The notes: generated by a model from the letters alone, not told the origin. A stretch of DNA of 64,000 nucleotides from an uncultured Akkermansia sp. (GCA_947589295.1 CANQBZ010000004.1:1-64000); one strand, 5' to 3'; shown: positions 43,134 to 58,137, counted from the stretch's first letter. Numbers and translations: made by a program.

Positions 43134-43562
43134 ATGGCAAAAGAAGTAGTCAAAACCATTAAACTGCAGATTCCTGCTGGTGCGGCCAACCCGTCGCCCC
43201 CCGTGGGACCTGCTCTTGGTCAGGCGGGCGTCAACATTATGGCTTTCTGCAAAGAGTTTAACGCGAAAACTCAAAAGCAGGCCGGCGATGTGCTCCCCGT
43301 TGTGATCACCGTTTACAAGGACAAGTCCTTCGACTTCGTCACCAAAATGCCGCCGGCTGCCAATCTTCTCAAAAAGGCCGCCGGCATTTCCTCCGGCTCT
43401 GGCGAGCCTAATAAAAATAAGGTCGCCAAGATTACCAAGGAGAAACTCATGGAGGTGGTCAATACGAAGATGCCTGACCTTAATACGAAATCCCCCGAGG
43501 CTGCTGCCCGCATCATTGCTGGTCAGGCTCGCCAGATGGGAATTGAGGTAGAAGGTCTCTAA
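43134..43562 (+). CDS. rplK: 50S ribosomal protein L11
   Basis: [38 protein letters not shown]...; start set at 43134. Confidence 0.98.
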   Translation: MAKEVVKTIKLQIPAGAANPSPPVGPALGQAGVNIMAFCKEFNAKTQKQAGDVLPVVITVYKDKSFDFVTKMPPAANLLKKAAGISSGSGEPNKNKVAKITKEKLMEVVNTKMPDLNTKSPEAAARIIAGQARQMGIEVEGL

Positions 43563-43635
43563 CCCCTTTTTCTGCTTGCAGGAGGGATCTTAACCCAACA
43601 ACAAATATAACCCGCACGTACTGCATTTTATCATC

Positions 43636-44337
43636 ATGTCAACAAAGCATTCCAAACGCTATACACAAGCTGTCGGTTTGGTGGATGCCACCAAGACCTA
43701 TTCTGCCGAGGAGGCCGTGGAACTCATGAAGAGCTTTCCCGCTCCTAAGTTCGACGCCACCGTTACCGTTTCTTTCCACCTTACTGTGGATCCACGTAAA
43801 TCCGACCAGATGGTCCGTGGCTCTGTTGCCCTGCCGCACGGCACAGGTAAAAATGTCCGCGTCATCGTGTTCGCCCAAGGCGAGGCTGCTCAAGCAGCCT
43901 TGGATGCCGGAGCTGAAAAGGTGGGCCTGGATGACCTCATTAAAGAAGTGCAGGGAGGCTTCCTTGCATTCGATAGCGCAATTGCCACCCCGGACGCCAT
44001 GGCTCAGGTGCGCAAGATTGCTCGTGTGCTCGGCCCGCGCGGACTTATGCCAAATCCGAAAACGGGCACCGTCACAGACGACACCGCTAAAGCGGTCCGC
44101 GAGGTTAAGGCAGGTCGCGTCGACTACAAGGTGGACAAGAATGCGAATATCTCCGCAGCTGTGGGTAAACTTTCCTTCAGCTCAGAACAACTGGTAGAAA
44201 ACCTTCGCTCGCTCATTGCATCCGTTGTGAAGGCTCGTCCCTCCGGCGCTAAAGGCGGCTATATTGCATCCGCAACTGTGGCTTGCTCCATGAACCCGGG
44301 TATCACCCTTAGCTCCTCGGAATACTCCAAGCTTTGA
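43636..44337 (+). CDS. rplA: 50S ribosomal protein L1
   Basis: [62 protein letters not shown]. Confidence 0.98.
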   Translation: MSTKHSKRYTQAVGLVDATKTYSAEEAVELMKSFPAPKFDATVTVSFHLTVDPRKSDQMVRGSVALPHGTGKNVRVIVFAQGEAAQAALDAGAEKVGLDDLIKEVQGGFLAFDSAIATPDAMAQVRKIARVLGPRGLMPNPKTGTVTDDTAKAVREVKAGRVDYKVDKNANISAAVGKLSFSSEQLVENLRSLIASVVKARPSGAKGGYIASATVACSMNPGITLSSSEYSKL

Positions 44338-44362
44338 GAAAACCGAACTCCCATTAGAGATT

Positions 44363-44872
44363 ATGAGTACAGAAAAGAAAGTCAATGCTGATAAGCAGTC
44401 CATCATTTCTCAGTTACTTGAGAAGGTGAATGGCTCGCCATTTCTCATCGTCATCGACTACGCCGGGGTGACCGTGCCGGAGTTTACGGCACTACGTGCT
44501 TCGCTTGCAGCGAGCGGCGCCTCCTGCACCGTGGCCAAGAATTCCTACATGGTCAAGGCTCTTACACGAGCTGGTTTGCCGGATATCTCTGCGGCCCTCA
44601 GGGGCCAAACCGCTTACGTCACTGGACAGAGCGATATTTGCGCCGCTGCCAAGGTCATCAATAATTTCGCGAGTGCCTCTAAAAAGGCTGCCTACAAAAC
44701 TGGTATTCTGGATGGAGCTCAACTCTCGCCTGATAAACTCCGCTCATTGGGCGAACTGCCAAGCCGCGAGGTGCTGCTTGCCACACTGCTTGGTACCATC
44801 AATGGCGCCGGAGCCGCCTTGGCTCGCGTCATTCAGGCCCATGTCGACAAGGAAGGAGGCTCTGATCAGTAA
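44363..44872 (+). CDS. rplJ: 50S ribosomal protein L10
   Basis: IIDYAG.TVPEFTALRASLAASGA...NSYMVKALTRAG; position between L1 and L7/L12. Confidence 0.95.
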   Translation: MSTEKKVNADKQSIISQLLEKVNGSPFLIVIDYAGVTVPEFTALRASLAASGASCTVAKNSYMVKALTRAGLPDISAALRGQTAYVTGQSDICAAAKVINNFASASKKAAYKTGILDGAQLSPDKLRSLGELPSREVLLATLLGTINGAGAALARVIQAHVDKEGGSDQ

Positions 44873-44988
44873 AAATCTGAGTCATATTGAAAAAAAGTCT
44901 TGATTGGATGGCTACGGTGTGCTATCACCACACCCGCGCTTGGAAGACGAGGTCCTCTGTCGGCTCTCCGGCCGGTGAGAACTGAAAT

Positions 44989-45007
44989 GGATGGGGAGCC
45001 CCCATCC
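44989..45007 (+). other. Perfect 8-bp hairpin in the rplJ-rplL intergenic leader
   Basis: ggatgggg-agc-ccccatcc, 33 nt before rplL ATG. Confidence 0.6.
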
Positions 45008-45039
45008 GCGACAAGAACCAAAGAAACCACACAAAAACA

Positions 45040-45417
45040 ATGGCTGATATCAATACAATCGCTGAAGAACTCGGCAAGCTTACTATCTTGGAGGCTGCTG
45101 AGCTTGTCAAGCTTCTGGAAGAGAAGTGGGGCGTTTCCGCTGCTGCGCCTGTGGCTGCTGCGGCTGGGGTTGCTGCTGCTCCTGCAGAAGCTGCAGAGGA
45201 AAAGACCGACTTCAATGTCGAACTCACTGATGCTGGTGCCAACAAGATTGCCGTCATCAAGGCGGTGCGTACTGTCAAGACCGGAATGGGCTTGGCGGAT
45301 GCCAAAAAGCTTGTTGAGAGCGCCCCGGCTCTCGTGCTTGAAGGTGCCTCAAAAGAGGATGCCGACAAAGCTAAAGCTGAGCTCGAAAAAGCCGGTGCTA
45401 AGGTTACCATCAAGTAA
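45040..45417 (+). CDS. rplL: 50S ribosomal protein L7/L12
   Basis: [30 protein letters not shown]...[43 protein letters not shown]. Confidence 0.98.
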   Translation: MADINTIAEELGKLTILEAAELVKLLEEKWGVSAAAPVAAAAGVAAAPAEAAEEKTDFNVELTDAGANKIAVIKAVRTVKTGMGLADAKKLVESAPALVLEGASKEDADKAKAELEKAGAKVTIK

Positions 45418-45436
45418 CCCGTCGCCTTTCGCGAGA

Positions 45437-45464
45437 GCAGGGGGGGATCGTGTTCCTCCCCTGC
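45437..45464 (+). other. G/C-rich attenuator-like hairpin downstream of rplL
   Basis: gcagggggggatcgtgttcctcccctgc; no T-run follows, so an attenuator or processing hairpin rather than a full terminator. Confidence 0.5.
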
Positions 45465-45650
45465 GCTTAGTGTTCCCGCGCTTGCTTCTGCAAGCTGGTT
45501 TCGCCCCTTTTCCCCATTATCAATGACTTTACCTGTGTTCGACCCGGTGCGCATGCTGCGCGTGTCAGCTGCCCCGGGTCGGCTTTAACCCACATAAAAA
45601 ACGATTGCGCCCGGAAACCGGACGCTCAACCTCTAATCTCCGCGCACCCC

Positions 45651-48600
45651 ATGTCCAAGCCAAAGCAAGAGCGAATCAGTTTCGGCAAAATTACTGAAGT
45701 TATCCAACCGCCCAACCTCATTGAGATACAAACCAAATCCTACGAGGAGTTCCTTCAGCGTTTTACAGCCCCTGGGAAACGCCTTAAGATGGGACTGCAG
45801 GCTGTCCTGAGTGAGCACTTTCCCATCGAGAGCTACGACTCACAGATCCGCCTCGAGTTCGTCTCTTACGAGGTTTCTCCCCCAAAAACGACGGACTTTG
45901 CGGCAATTCGTTCCGGCGAAACATACAGCGCTTCGCTCTATATCCGCTTTCGACTTAAATGCAATGATTACATCACAGAGGAAGATGTCTACATGGGTGA
46001 AATGCCTATGATCACCGACCGCGGTACTTTCGTCATCAATGGTGCGGAGCGTGTTATCGTGGCGCAACTGCATCGCTCTCCGGGCATTTGCTATGAAAAA
46101 ACTCGCCACGCCAATGGAAAAGAGCTTTTCTCCTTCCGCATCATCCCCGACCGCGGCTCGTGGCTGGAGGTGCAGTTCGATACCAACGATCTGATGTATG
46201 TGTACCTTGATCGCCGTCGTCGTCGTCGCAAGTTCTTAGCGACTACTTTCCTGCGCTATCTGGGCTATGAGACGGATCGTTCCATCGTGGAGCAGTTCTA
46301 CACCATACAGAGGCTGCGCATTGCGGATGTAAGTGGCGACGAATTAGAGTACTTGGTCCCCTTTGAGGACGTGAAATACAGCGAGAAAAACTCTACCCGC
46401 CCCGCTTCTGTCATCGCCAAAGCCTACGAGCCTCTCAGCCTTGCCACGATCCGTCGCATGCAGGAGCTCGGGATCAAAACAATTGAGGTTATTGACCAGC
46501 GCGAGGACGAGCTGCTGGTCAAAACGCTCAAGAAAGACCTCTCTTACGATCGCGACAGCGCTCTCAAGGAAATTTTCCGCAAGTTCCGTCCGGGCGATCC
46601 TACCTCGGTGCAGCAGGCTGCTGCTGCCTTGGACCGGCTTTTCCGCGAGGAAAAGCGCTACGATCTCACTCGTGTGGGTCGGTACAAGCTTAATCAGAAG
46701 CTTGGTCTTGATGTGCCGGAAGACGTGCGCCTTATCCAGCCCATCGATTTTCTCTCTGCTGTCAAGTACTTGCTGCGCTTGCGCCATGGGGAAGGCGCCG
46801 TGGATGATATCGACCACTTGGGTAACCGCCGGGTGCGCGCTGTGGGTGAGCTTATCGCCAATCAGTGCCGTGTCGGCTTTGCGCGCACTGAACGCCTCGT
46901 CAAGGAGCGTATGACCCTTTGTGACCCCACGCGTAGCGACCTTACTCCGAGCAAGCTCATCAATCCGAAAGCGTTGAGCGCGGTGGTGCGCGATTTCTTT
47001 GGCCGCAGCCAACTCTCTCAGTTCATGGATCAGATTAACCCGCTAGCTGAGCTCACGCATAAGCGTCGTCTTTCCGCACTCGGCCCAGGCGGTTTGAATC
47101 GCGATCGTGCCGGTTTTGAGGTCCGTGATGTGCACCCCTCACATTATGGTCGTATCTGCCCCATTGAGACGCCTGAAGGTCCCAATATTGGTCTCATCAA
47201 TTCGCTTTGCACCTACGCTCGCATCGATGAGTACGGCTTCATTGAGACGCCCTTTCGCAAAGTCAAAACGATCCAGAAGAAAAATAAGAATGGAGAAGTT
47301 ACAGGTACGGAGGTCATAGTTACTAATGAGGTGGAATACCTCTCCGCAGATAAGGAGGAATACCATTTGATTGCTCAGGCCAACAACCCCATTGATAACG
47401 ACAATGGCCACGGTCACTTCGTAAAACCCCGCGTTACCGCACGCGAACGAGGGGAGTTCATTGAGGTTGATCCCCGTCGTGTTGAGTACATGGATGTTTC
47501 CCCCAAGCAGATCATCTCTATTGCCGCCGGACTCATCCCCTTTTTGGAGCACGATGATGCTAACCGTGCACTTATGGGCGCTAACATGCAGCGCCAGGGT
47601 GTGCCGCTCATGGTAAACCAGGCCCCACTGGTAGGCACCGGTATTGAGGCGAAGTGCGCACGCGATAGCGGCGCTGTTGTCGTTGCCGCCGGCCCAGGAA
47701 TTGTAGCCTCAGCCACGGCGGAGTACATTGTCACCACAAAAGACGGAGAACTCCCTGTATCCCCCCAGCGCTGGTTGAGTGACCCCGAGAGCATTAAGAC
47801 GGACCCCGACAAGGGTGTCTATGTTTACCAGTTGCGCAAGTTCATGCGTTCCAATGCTTCTACTTGCATCAACCAGCGCCCCATTGTGGCTCGAGGTGCC
47901 AAGGTGAAAGCGGGCGATGTATTGGCGGATGGCCCCTGTACGGATGGCGGCGAGCTTGCGCTTGGCCGCAATGTATTGGTAGCCTACATGTCATGGTACG
48001 GCTACAACTTTGAGGACGCCATCATCATCTCCGAACGCCTCGTCCAAGAGGACGCGTATACTTCTATCCATATCGAGGAGTTTGAGGAGAAAGCGCGTGA
48101 CACCAAACTGGGCCCGGAGGAAATCACGCGTGACATCCCCAATGTCGGTGATGAGGCGCTAAAAAACTTGGGTAGTGATGGCGTAGTGCGCATTGGCGCT
48201 GAGGTAAAGCCCGGCGATATCCTGGTGGGCAAAATCAGCCCGAAGAGTGAAACCGACCTCGCTCCTGAGGAGCGCTTGCTGCGCGCCATCTTCGGTGAAA
48301 AGGCCGCTGATGTGAAGGATACTTCTCTGCGGGTTCCACCCGGCACTACAGGCGTGGTTATGGACGTGCGCATCGTGCGTTCTGCGGCCCCTGGTGCTCC
48401 CGAGCTCGATTCGGAGAAAGAGGCTCAGAAGCAGCGTAAGAAAGTCGATGAGGAGTATGTGCGCGATAAAAAGAACCTTATTGACTTACTCACCAGCCGC
48501 CTTTCCGATCGGTTGCTTGGCGAGAAGATTCCCCTAGAAGTTACCAGCGTTGGCACCGGCGAGGTACTTATCCCCGCTAACCGTAAAATCACCAAGACTC

Positions 48601-49730
48601 TTCTTCATAACCTGGCTGAGCATCATGACCAGATTGATATGAATGAAAGCCCTGTGCGTAACCAGATATTTGAGATCATCAACGCTTACGAGTCCCGCTT
48701 CCGTGATCTTGATGAGGAACGCGATCGCAAGCTCGATCAAATTGAGGCTGGTGCTGAGGTGGAACCAGGCGTCGTTACGGAAGTGAAGGTCTACATCGCT
48801 ACCAAACGCAAGCTCGGCGTGGGTGACAAGATGGCTGGTCGCCACGGTAACAAGGGCGTCTGCTCCCGCGTGCTCCCAGTGGAGGATATGCCTTACTTGG
48901 AGGATGGCACCCCGGTAGATATCATTCTCAACCCGCTCGGCGTGCCTTCGCGTATGAATGTCGGACAGGTCCTAGAGGCTCACCTGGGCGTGGCCGCCAA
49001 GGCTTTGGGCTTCAAGGTAGCTACCCCGGTGTTTGATGGAATCGACGAGGCCAAGATTTGGGACTATATGAGCCAAGCTAAAAAAGTACCCGGCTTTACT
49101 TGGGTGGGCGATGGTAAAGATGGTTCCGTAGCCGGTAAGAGCCGTCTCATTGATGGGCTCACTGGCGAGTATTTCCACTACCCCGTGGTTGTTGGCTATA
49201 CCTACATGTTGAAACTCAACCACCTCGTTGCCGATAAGGTGCATGCGCGCGCTGTGGGCACTTATTCGCTTGTCACCCAGCAGCCGCTGGGTGGAAAGGC
49301 GCAGCACGGTGGCCAACGCTTCGGCGAAATGGAGGTTTGGGCTATGGAAGCTTATGGTGCTGCCTATACTCTGCAGGAGCTGCTCACCGTCAAATCCGAT
49401 GATGTACAAGGCCGCACGCGCATCTATGAGAATATCGTGCGTGGGGATAATTCTCTGGAGGCCGGCACACCAGAGTCCTTCAACGTACTCATCAAAGAAA
49501 TGCAAGCCCTTTGCTTGAATGTTCAGCCGCTCGAGAAGCGGTATCGTGATGGCTCGAATACTCAACAGGTGGATGTCTTCCAGGTCCTGGCAGACGTTGC
49601 TGATGAAGAGGAGATCGAGAAGGATGTGCAAGACTATGAGGATATGATCGAGATACGTCTGGATGGCTCGGAATCCGAGGCCTCTAATCCTATTGATTTG
49701 CACGCAGATGATGATGAAACTGATCGTTAA
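45651..49730 (+). CDS. rpoB: DNA-directed RNA polymerase subunit beta
   Basis: 1359 aa; FGRSQLSQFMDQINPLAELTHKRRLSALGPGGLNRDRAGFEVRDVHPSHYGRICPIETPEGPNIGLI; MAGRHGNKGVCSRVLPVEDMPYLEDGTPVDIILNPLGVPSRMNVGQ. Confidence 0.99.
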   Translation: MSKPKQERISFGKITEVIQPPNLIEIQTKSYEEFLQRFTAPGKRLKMGLQAVLSEHFPIESYDSQIRLEFVSYEVSPPKTTDFAAIRSGETYSASLYIRFRLKCNDYITEEDVYMGEMPMITDRGTFVINGAERVIVAQLHRSPGICYEKTRHANGKELFSFRIIPDRGSWLEVQFDTNDLMYVYLDRRRRRRKFLATTFLRYLGYETDRSIVEQFYTIQRLRIADVSGDELEYLVPFEDVKYSEKNSTRPASVIAKAYEPLSLATIRRMQELGIKTIEVIDQREDELLVKTLKKDLSYDRDSALKEIFRKFRPGDPTSVQQAAAALDRLFREEKRYDLTRVGRYKLNQKLGLDVPEDVRLIQPIDFLSAVKYLLRLRHGEGAVDDIDHLGNRRVRAVGELIANQCRVGFARTERLVKERMTLCDPTRSDLTPSKLINPKALSAVVRDFFGRSQLSQFMDQINPLAELTHKRRLSALGPGGLNRDRAGFEVRDVHPSHYGRICPIETPEGPNIGLINSLCTYARIDEYGFIETPFRKVKTIQKKNKNGEVTGTEVIVTNEVEYLSADKEEYHLIAQANNPIDNDNGHGHFVKPRVTARERGEFIEVDPRRVEYMDVSPKQIISIAAGLIPFLEHDDANRALMGANMQRQGVPLMVNQAPLVGTGIEAKCARDSGAVVVAAGPGIVASATAEYIVTTKDGELPVSPQRWLSDPESIKTDPDKGVYVYQLRKFMRSNASTCINQRPIVARGAKVKAGDVLADGPCTDGGELALGRNVLVAYMSWYGYNFEDAIIISERLVQEDAYTSIHIEEFEEKARDTKLGPEEITRDIPNVGDEALKNLGSDGVVRIGAEVKPGDILVGKISPKSETDLAPEERLLRAIFGEKAADVKDTSLRVPPGTTGVVMDVRIVRSAAPGAPELDSEKEAQKQRKKVDEEYVRDKKNLIDLLTSRLSDRLLGEKIPLEVTSVGTGEVLIPANRKITKTLLHNLAEHHDQIDMNESPVRNQIFEIINAYESRFRDLDEERDRKLDQIEAGAEVEPGVVTEVKVYIATKRKLGVGDKMAGRHGNKGVCSRVLPVEDMPYLEDGTPVDIILNPLGVPSRMNVGQVLEAHLGVAAKALGFKVATPVFDGIDEAKIWDYMSQAKKVPGFTWVGDGKDGSVAGKSRLIDGLTGEYFHYPVVVGYTYMLKLNHLVADKVHARAVGTYSLVTQQPLGGKAQHGGQRFGEMEVWAMEAYGAAYTLQELLTVKSDDVQGRTRIYENIVRGDNSLEAGTPESFNVLIKEMQALCLNVQPLEKRYRDGSNTQQVDVFQVLADVADEEEIEKDVQDYEDMIEIRLDGSESEASNPIDLHADDDETDR

Positions 49731-49764
49731 TTACTGATACCGCAACCCTCAACCTCATATCCCT

Positions 49765-54030
<4,266 letters not shown>

Positions 54031-54054
54031 TTCACGGTGCTTCAGTTGCTTTTC

Positions 54055-54088
54055 GCCCGCTTTCCTACCACGGAGAGCGGGCTTTTTC
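54055..54088 (+). terminator. Rho-independent terminator after rpoC
   Basis: gcccgctttcc-taccac-ggagagcgggc followed by tttttctt. Confidence 0.85.
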
Positions 54089-54126
54089 TTGCTTTCAAAA
54101 GAGAATCTGATAGAATCGGGGGAGAT

Positions 54127-54519
54127 ATGAGTGAGCTTTGTACAGAACAAAACGATACGCCACGTTTTTCGGATTCGCTGCTCATCCTCTGTATTTTCGT
54201 GCTGCCGTTACTTTTCCTGAACATCATTTTTTCATGTGTGGTGTTGCTTTTGGAGATGCTACCCACTGCCTTTGTGTACTTGCTGTTGCGACATAGGTCC
54301 ACGCGCTGTCGCTGTGCGTACTACGCGAGCGGAGCAGGAGTTGCCGTGCTGTGGCTCTTGTTCATGGTGTTTGCTATGGCTTTTAACGGAGCTTATTCTC
54401 TGTTGGATATTGGATTATGTGTCGCATATACTTTGTGTGTGATAGTGCTGCATGGGCTTGCTTTTTCGATATTCTACGCTCTGTGGAGATGGAATCGTGC
54501 AGGGTATCCGCAATCATAG
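54127..54519 (+). CDS. Small polytopic membrane protein (unknown)
   Basis: 130 aa, four hydrophobic segments; start set at 54127. Confidence 0.55.
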   Translation: MSELCTEQNDTPRFSDSLLILCIFVLPLLFLNIIFSCVVLLLEMLPTAFVYLLLRHRSTRCRCAYYASGAGVAVLWLLFMVFAMAFNGAYSLLDIGLCVAYTLCVIVLHGLAFSIFYALWRWNRAGYPQS

Positions 54520-54797
54520 ACGAACGTCTTCTCTATGCGTCCACGCGTAACCATATCCTGATGATATTCCTGTTACTTGAAGATATGAATTTTCCCCTTT
54601 CGGTTCCCTTATTTTCTCGGAGCCCCTCATCAGTTCGGAATGCGAGTATTGCTTCCGTTACGACAGTCTGACAAGGCATCTGCGCTGCAATGTCGCTATT
54701 GTCCAAGATGCCGTACAAGGCTTGTAAGGCGTGATGACGTCGTATGCCTGGTAATTTTCTTTTCTCTCGAATGGAGATGCAGTAAAATGGCGGCGTT

Positions 54798-55919
54798 ATG
54801 TTGCAAGCAGGTATTGTAGGATTGCCGAATGTTGGGAAGTCAACTTTGTTCAATGCTGTGACTCGTTCTCGCAAGGCTGAGGCGGCGAATTATCCTTTCT
54901 GTACGATTGATCCTAATGTGGGGGTGGTAGAGGTGCCGGACGCTCGTTTGGCGGTGCTGGCGGGGATGAGCAAGAGTGCGCAGGTGATTCCGGCAGCCAT
55001 TGAGTTTGTGGATATCGCAGGTCTTATGAAAGGTGCGGCGGAGGGTGCGGGATTGGGCAACAAGTTCCTTTCTCACATCCGTGAGACGGATGCCATTGTG
55101 CAAGTAGTTCGCTGCTTTGAAGATTCGGATATCATTCATGAGCTGGGCAGTGTGGATCCCGTGCGCGATATAGAAATCATCAACAATGAACTCATCCTTG
55201 CCGATATTGCCGCACTGGAGAAAAGGCGCGAATCTCGAGCGAAGAAAGCTAAGGGAGGAGATAAGGAGGCACGCGAAGAGATGGCCCTTATCGAAAAATT
55301 ACTGCCGCATCTGGACGCCGGCAATCCCGCTATCACGCTGGACGTTTCCGATAACGAACGCAAACTGCTGCGTACGTTTTTCCTGCTCTCAAATAAGAAG
55401 AGCCTTTTTGCCTGCAATGTGGGCGAGGCTGAGCTTGCTGCCGCTGTGAATGACCCGGATTCGCATCCGTATGTTTCTGCCGTGCGCCGCTACGTGGCGA
55501 AGCAACATCATGCGGAGGCTGTGGTGATTTCTGCGCGCATTGAGGAGGAACTGTCCGATTTGCCGGAGGAGGAGGCTCGAGAGTACTTGCATGATCTTGG
55601 AGTGCAGGATTCCGGCGTGAGTGCGCTCATTCGTTCGGTATATCACTTGCTCGGACTGCGTACATATCTGACTACCGGCCCCAAAGAGACGCGCGCGTGG
55701 ACGATTCCCACCGGGGCGAAAGCACCGCAAGCAGCCGGAGTCATTCACACGGATTTTGAGCGAGGATTCATCGCGGCGCAGGTGGTAGCGTATGAGGATC
55801 TCGTGGCGTGTGGATCATTGATTAAAGCAAAGGAAAACGCCAAGCTGCGCGTTGAGGGCAAGGACTATGTGGTGCAAGACGGCGATGTGGTGGAGTTCCG
55901 TTTCAACGTCTCCAAATAG
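54798..55919 (+). CDS. ychF: Redox-regulated ATPase YchF
   Basis: GIVGLPNVGKSTLFNAVTRSRKAEAANYPFCTIDPNVGVVEVPD, EFVDIAGLMKGAAEGAGLGNKFL, TTGPKETRAWTIPTGAKAPQAAGVIHTDFERGFI. Confidence 0.98.
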   Translation: MLQAGIVGLPNVGKSTLFNAVTRSRKAEAANYPFCTIDPNVGVVEVPDARLAVLAGMSKSAQVIPAAIEFVDIAGLMKGAAEGAGLGNKFLSHIRETDAIVQVVRCFEDSDIIHELGSVDPVRDIEIINNELILADIAALEKRRESRAKKAKGGDKEAREEMALIEKLLPHLDAGNPAITLDVSDNERKLLRTFFLLSNKKSLFACNVGEAELAAAVNDPDSHPYVSAVRRYVAKQHHAEAVVISARIEEELSDLPEEEAREYLHDLGVQDSGVSALIRSVYHLLGLRTYLTTGPKETRAWTIPTGAKAPQAAGVIHTDFERGFIAAQVVAYEDLVACGSLIKAKENAKLRVEGKDYVVQDGDVVEFRFNVSK

Positions 55920-56066
55920 GCGCTTTGACCGCTGTTCCGGGAAGAAAACGCGCATTCTCGGAAGCTTCCCTCTGCTACGTCTCGTCTGTACAGTAGCATG
56001 CGTTCTTCCGCCGGATCGCTCGCGATCAGGCAGTTGTCTTCGTAGATGCTGATTTTCCACACTGCC

Positions 56067-56606
56067 CTACACGATGGGATGCAATGCAGAGAAACCAAAG
56101 AGGTCAGCTACCCACTGCGCCCCAGGACTCTCCAGCGCTACATTGTATGCGCGCGCTCGGGTATTGTAGAGCAAGGTTGTCTCATCTTGCCGGAAAAGAC
56201 TCAGAGATACGCGATTCATAAGCTCGATGAATTCAGTGTCAGAACTCATTCCAGAATCGCTTTCCATGGCCTGCGCTGTGCCAATGACGATATCGCGTAA
56301 CTTCCGTTCGGCATGGCTAAGGTGTCGCAGTTCATCGTTTGGTGGCGGTTCGGGAAATAGTGAAAGCACCCGCTGCGTGTCATCTGTCAGCCGTTTGATT
56401 CGCCGCGGACGCACATCTTCCCGGGGCAGAGATTCACTCAAGTGAATACTTAATTCCAGCAGGCAGGAATTACGCTGTTTGGTGGCTTGTCCCCAGCGCT
56501 GCCATGCTTCTCGCGCAGCACGGCGCAGGTGGTTCAACTTAAAGTAGGTCGCAATTATCCATGCGAGCACAGCCACCAAGATTCCCATTGGTACGGCAAA
56601 TTCCAT
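56067..56606 (-). CDS. LemA-family-like protein
   Basis: N-terminal TM MEFAVPMGILVAVLAWIIATYFKLNHLRRAAREAWQ then helical domain ending in LLYNTRARAYNVALESPGAQWVADLFGF (LemA-like YN...N PxxxxA...F). Start could be 56627. Confidence 0.7.
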   Translation of the reverse strand: MEFAVPMGILVAVLAWIIATYFKLNHLRRAAREAWQRWGQATKQRNSCLLELSIHLSESLPREDVRPRRIKRLTDDTQRVLSLFPEPPPNDELRHLSHAERKLRDIVIGTAQAMESDSGMSSDTEFIELMNRVSLSLFRQDETTLLYNTRARAYNVALESPGAQWVADLFGFSALHPIV

Positions 56607-56800
56607 ATGTACGCTATTGTCCGCCACTTGTCCCGCGTTCGCAAGTTGTTTGAGCTATCTGTTTGGGAGTAGTCATCCCAAGGAGAGTATCTCTCCGTTG
56701 ACGAAGCAGAACGGTAGGCGGTTTCGCGATGTCCACAGTTCCGACATCTTCGCTCTTTCCCGCTTAAATCCTTTTGAAAAAGTAGAGTCCTTTTCCAATC

Positions 56801-56828
56801 TTGACATTTCGCTCAAATGGTCTATAAT
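56801..56828 (+). promoter_or_regulatory. Consensus promoter TTGACA-N16-TATAAT for pgk
   Basis: Perfect -35 and -10 hexamers, 60 bp before the pgk ATG. Confidence 0.85.
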
Positions 56829-56888
56829 GCGCGCGTGCTGGGGTGATCCCGAGAGGCATTTTTACAACGAAACACAATCATCATCATT

Positions 56889-58088
56889 ATGGCTAAACTC
56901 ACTGTACGAGACCTCGATGTAGCCGGCAAAGAAGTCCTGATGCGCGTGGACTTCAATGTGCCGATGAAGGATGGCGTCATCACCAATGACGCACGAATTG
57001 TGGCGGCGCTGCCGACCATTAATTACCTGCTGGAGCACAGTGCCAGACTGGTGCTTTGCTCGCACCTCGGTCGTCCGGAGGGTACGGGATACCAGGCGGA
57101 GTTTTCGCTGAAAGCAGCGGCGGAGCGCCTTTCTGAGCACCTTGGGAGGCCCGTGGCATTTGTGCCGGAGACCATCGGTGAAGCTGCGACTGCGGCTCGC
57201 GCTACACTGAAGGACGGCGAGGTACTGTTGTTGGACAATGTGCGTTTTGATAAAAAGGAAAAGAAAAACGACCCGGACTTTGCAAAAGCGTTGCTTGGAG
57301 AAGCTAAACTGTATGTGAATGATGCCTTTGGCTCTGCTCACCGTGCGCACGCTTCCACTGAGGGTGTAACTCACTTTGCCGAGAAATCGGCCATGGGCTT
57401 TCTCATTGAGCACGAGCTAGAGTACTTGGAGGGCAAGCTTGAGAATCCAGAGCAGCCTTTCGTCGTCATCATGGGCGGCGCCAAGGTGTCCGACAAAATC
57501 CAAGTGCTTTCCAAACTCATGGAGAAGAGTCAGACTTTCCTCATCGGTGGGGCTATGGCCAATACTTTCCTTGCTGCGCAAGGGTACGATGTCGGTAACT
57601 CCAAGATTGAGGAAGACAAACTCGACTTGGCTTGTCAAATCCTCGCTGATGCTGTTGCCAAGGGAGTGCACTTTATGCTGCCGACAGATGTGCGTTACAC
57701 TTTCAAGTTTGAGGAGGGAGCAGAAACCCACGTCACGAAGCCCTTTGCGGAGGGAGGCTCAGTGCCTCAGGGAGGCATGGGCATTGACATCGGCGACAAA
57801 GCTATCGATGATTTCTGCAGCATTCTAAAGGGTGCCAAAACCGTCCTTTGGAATGGTCCGCTGGGCGTTTTTGAGCTGGATTCTTTCTCTGCCGGAACCA
57901 AGGCTATTGCTGAATGCCTTGCAGCCTCCGGCTGCGTATCCATCGTTGGTGGAGGGGACTCCGTAACCGCTGCCAAGAAGTTCAAGATAGCCGACAAGCT
58001 CTCATTCTGTTCCACGGGTGGGGGCGCATCCTTGGAGCTGCTCGAGGGCAAGATTTTACCGGGCATTGGCTCGCTTTCCGAAAAGTGA
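56889..58088 (+). CDS. pgk: Phosphoglycerate kinase
   Basis: VLMRVDFNVPMKDGVITNDARIVAALPTINYLLEHSARLVLCSHLGRP, NDAFGSAHRAHAST, GGGDSVTAAKKF.. FCSTGGGASLELLEGKILPGI. Confidence 0.98.
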   Translation: MAKLTVRDLDVAGKEVLMRVDFNVPMKDGVITNDARIVAALPTINYLLEHSARLVLCSHLGRPEGTGYQAEFSLKAAAERLSEHLGRPVAFVPETIGEAATAARATLKDGEVLLLDNVRFDKKEKKNDPDFAKALLGEAKLYVNDAFGSAHRAHASTEGVTHFAEKSAMGFLIEHELEYLEGKLENPEQPFVVIMGGAKVSDKIQVLSKLMEKSQTFLIGGAMANTFLAAQGYDVGNSKIEEDKLDLACQILADAVAKGVHFMLPTDVRYTFKFEEGAETHVTKPFAEGGSVPQGGMGIDIGDKAIDDFCSILKGAKTVLWNGPLGVFELDSFSAGTKAIAECLAASGCVSIVGGGDSVTAAKKFKIADKLSFCSTGGGASLELLEGKILPGIGSLSEK

Positions 58089-58105
58089 TCTACTTGTTCA
58101 TGTTC

Positions 58106-58137
58106 AAGGCGGGGGCTGCGGCTCCCGCCTTTTTTTG
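58106..58137 (+). terminator. Rho-independent terminator after pgk
   Basis: aaggcggg-ggctgcggct-cccgcctttttttt. Confidence 0.88.

Noticed and set aside
54533-54874. 113-aa minus-strand ORF upstream of ychF
   Set aside because: Its first part is antisense to the ychF start and no domain was recognised; intergenic leftovers more likely.
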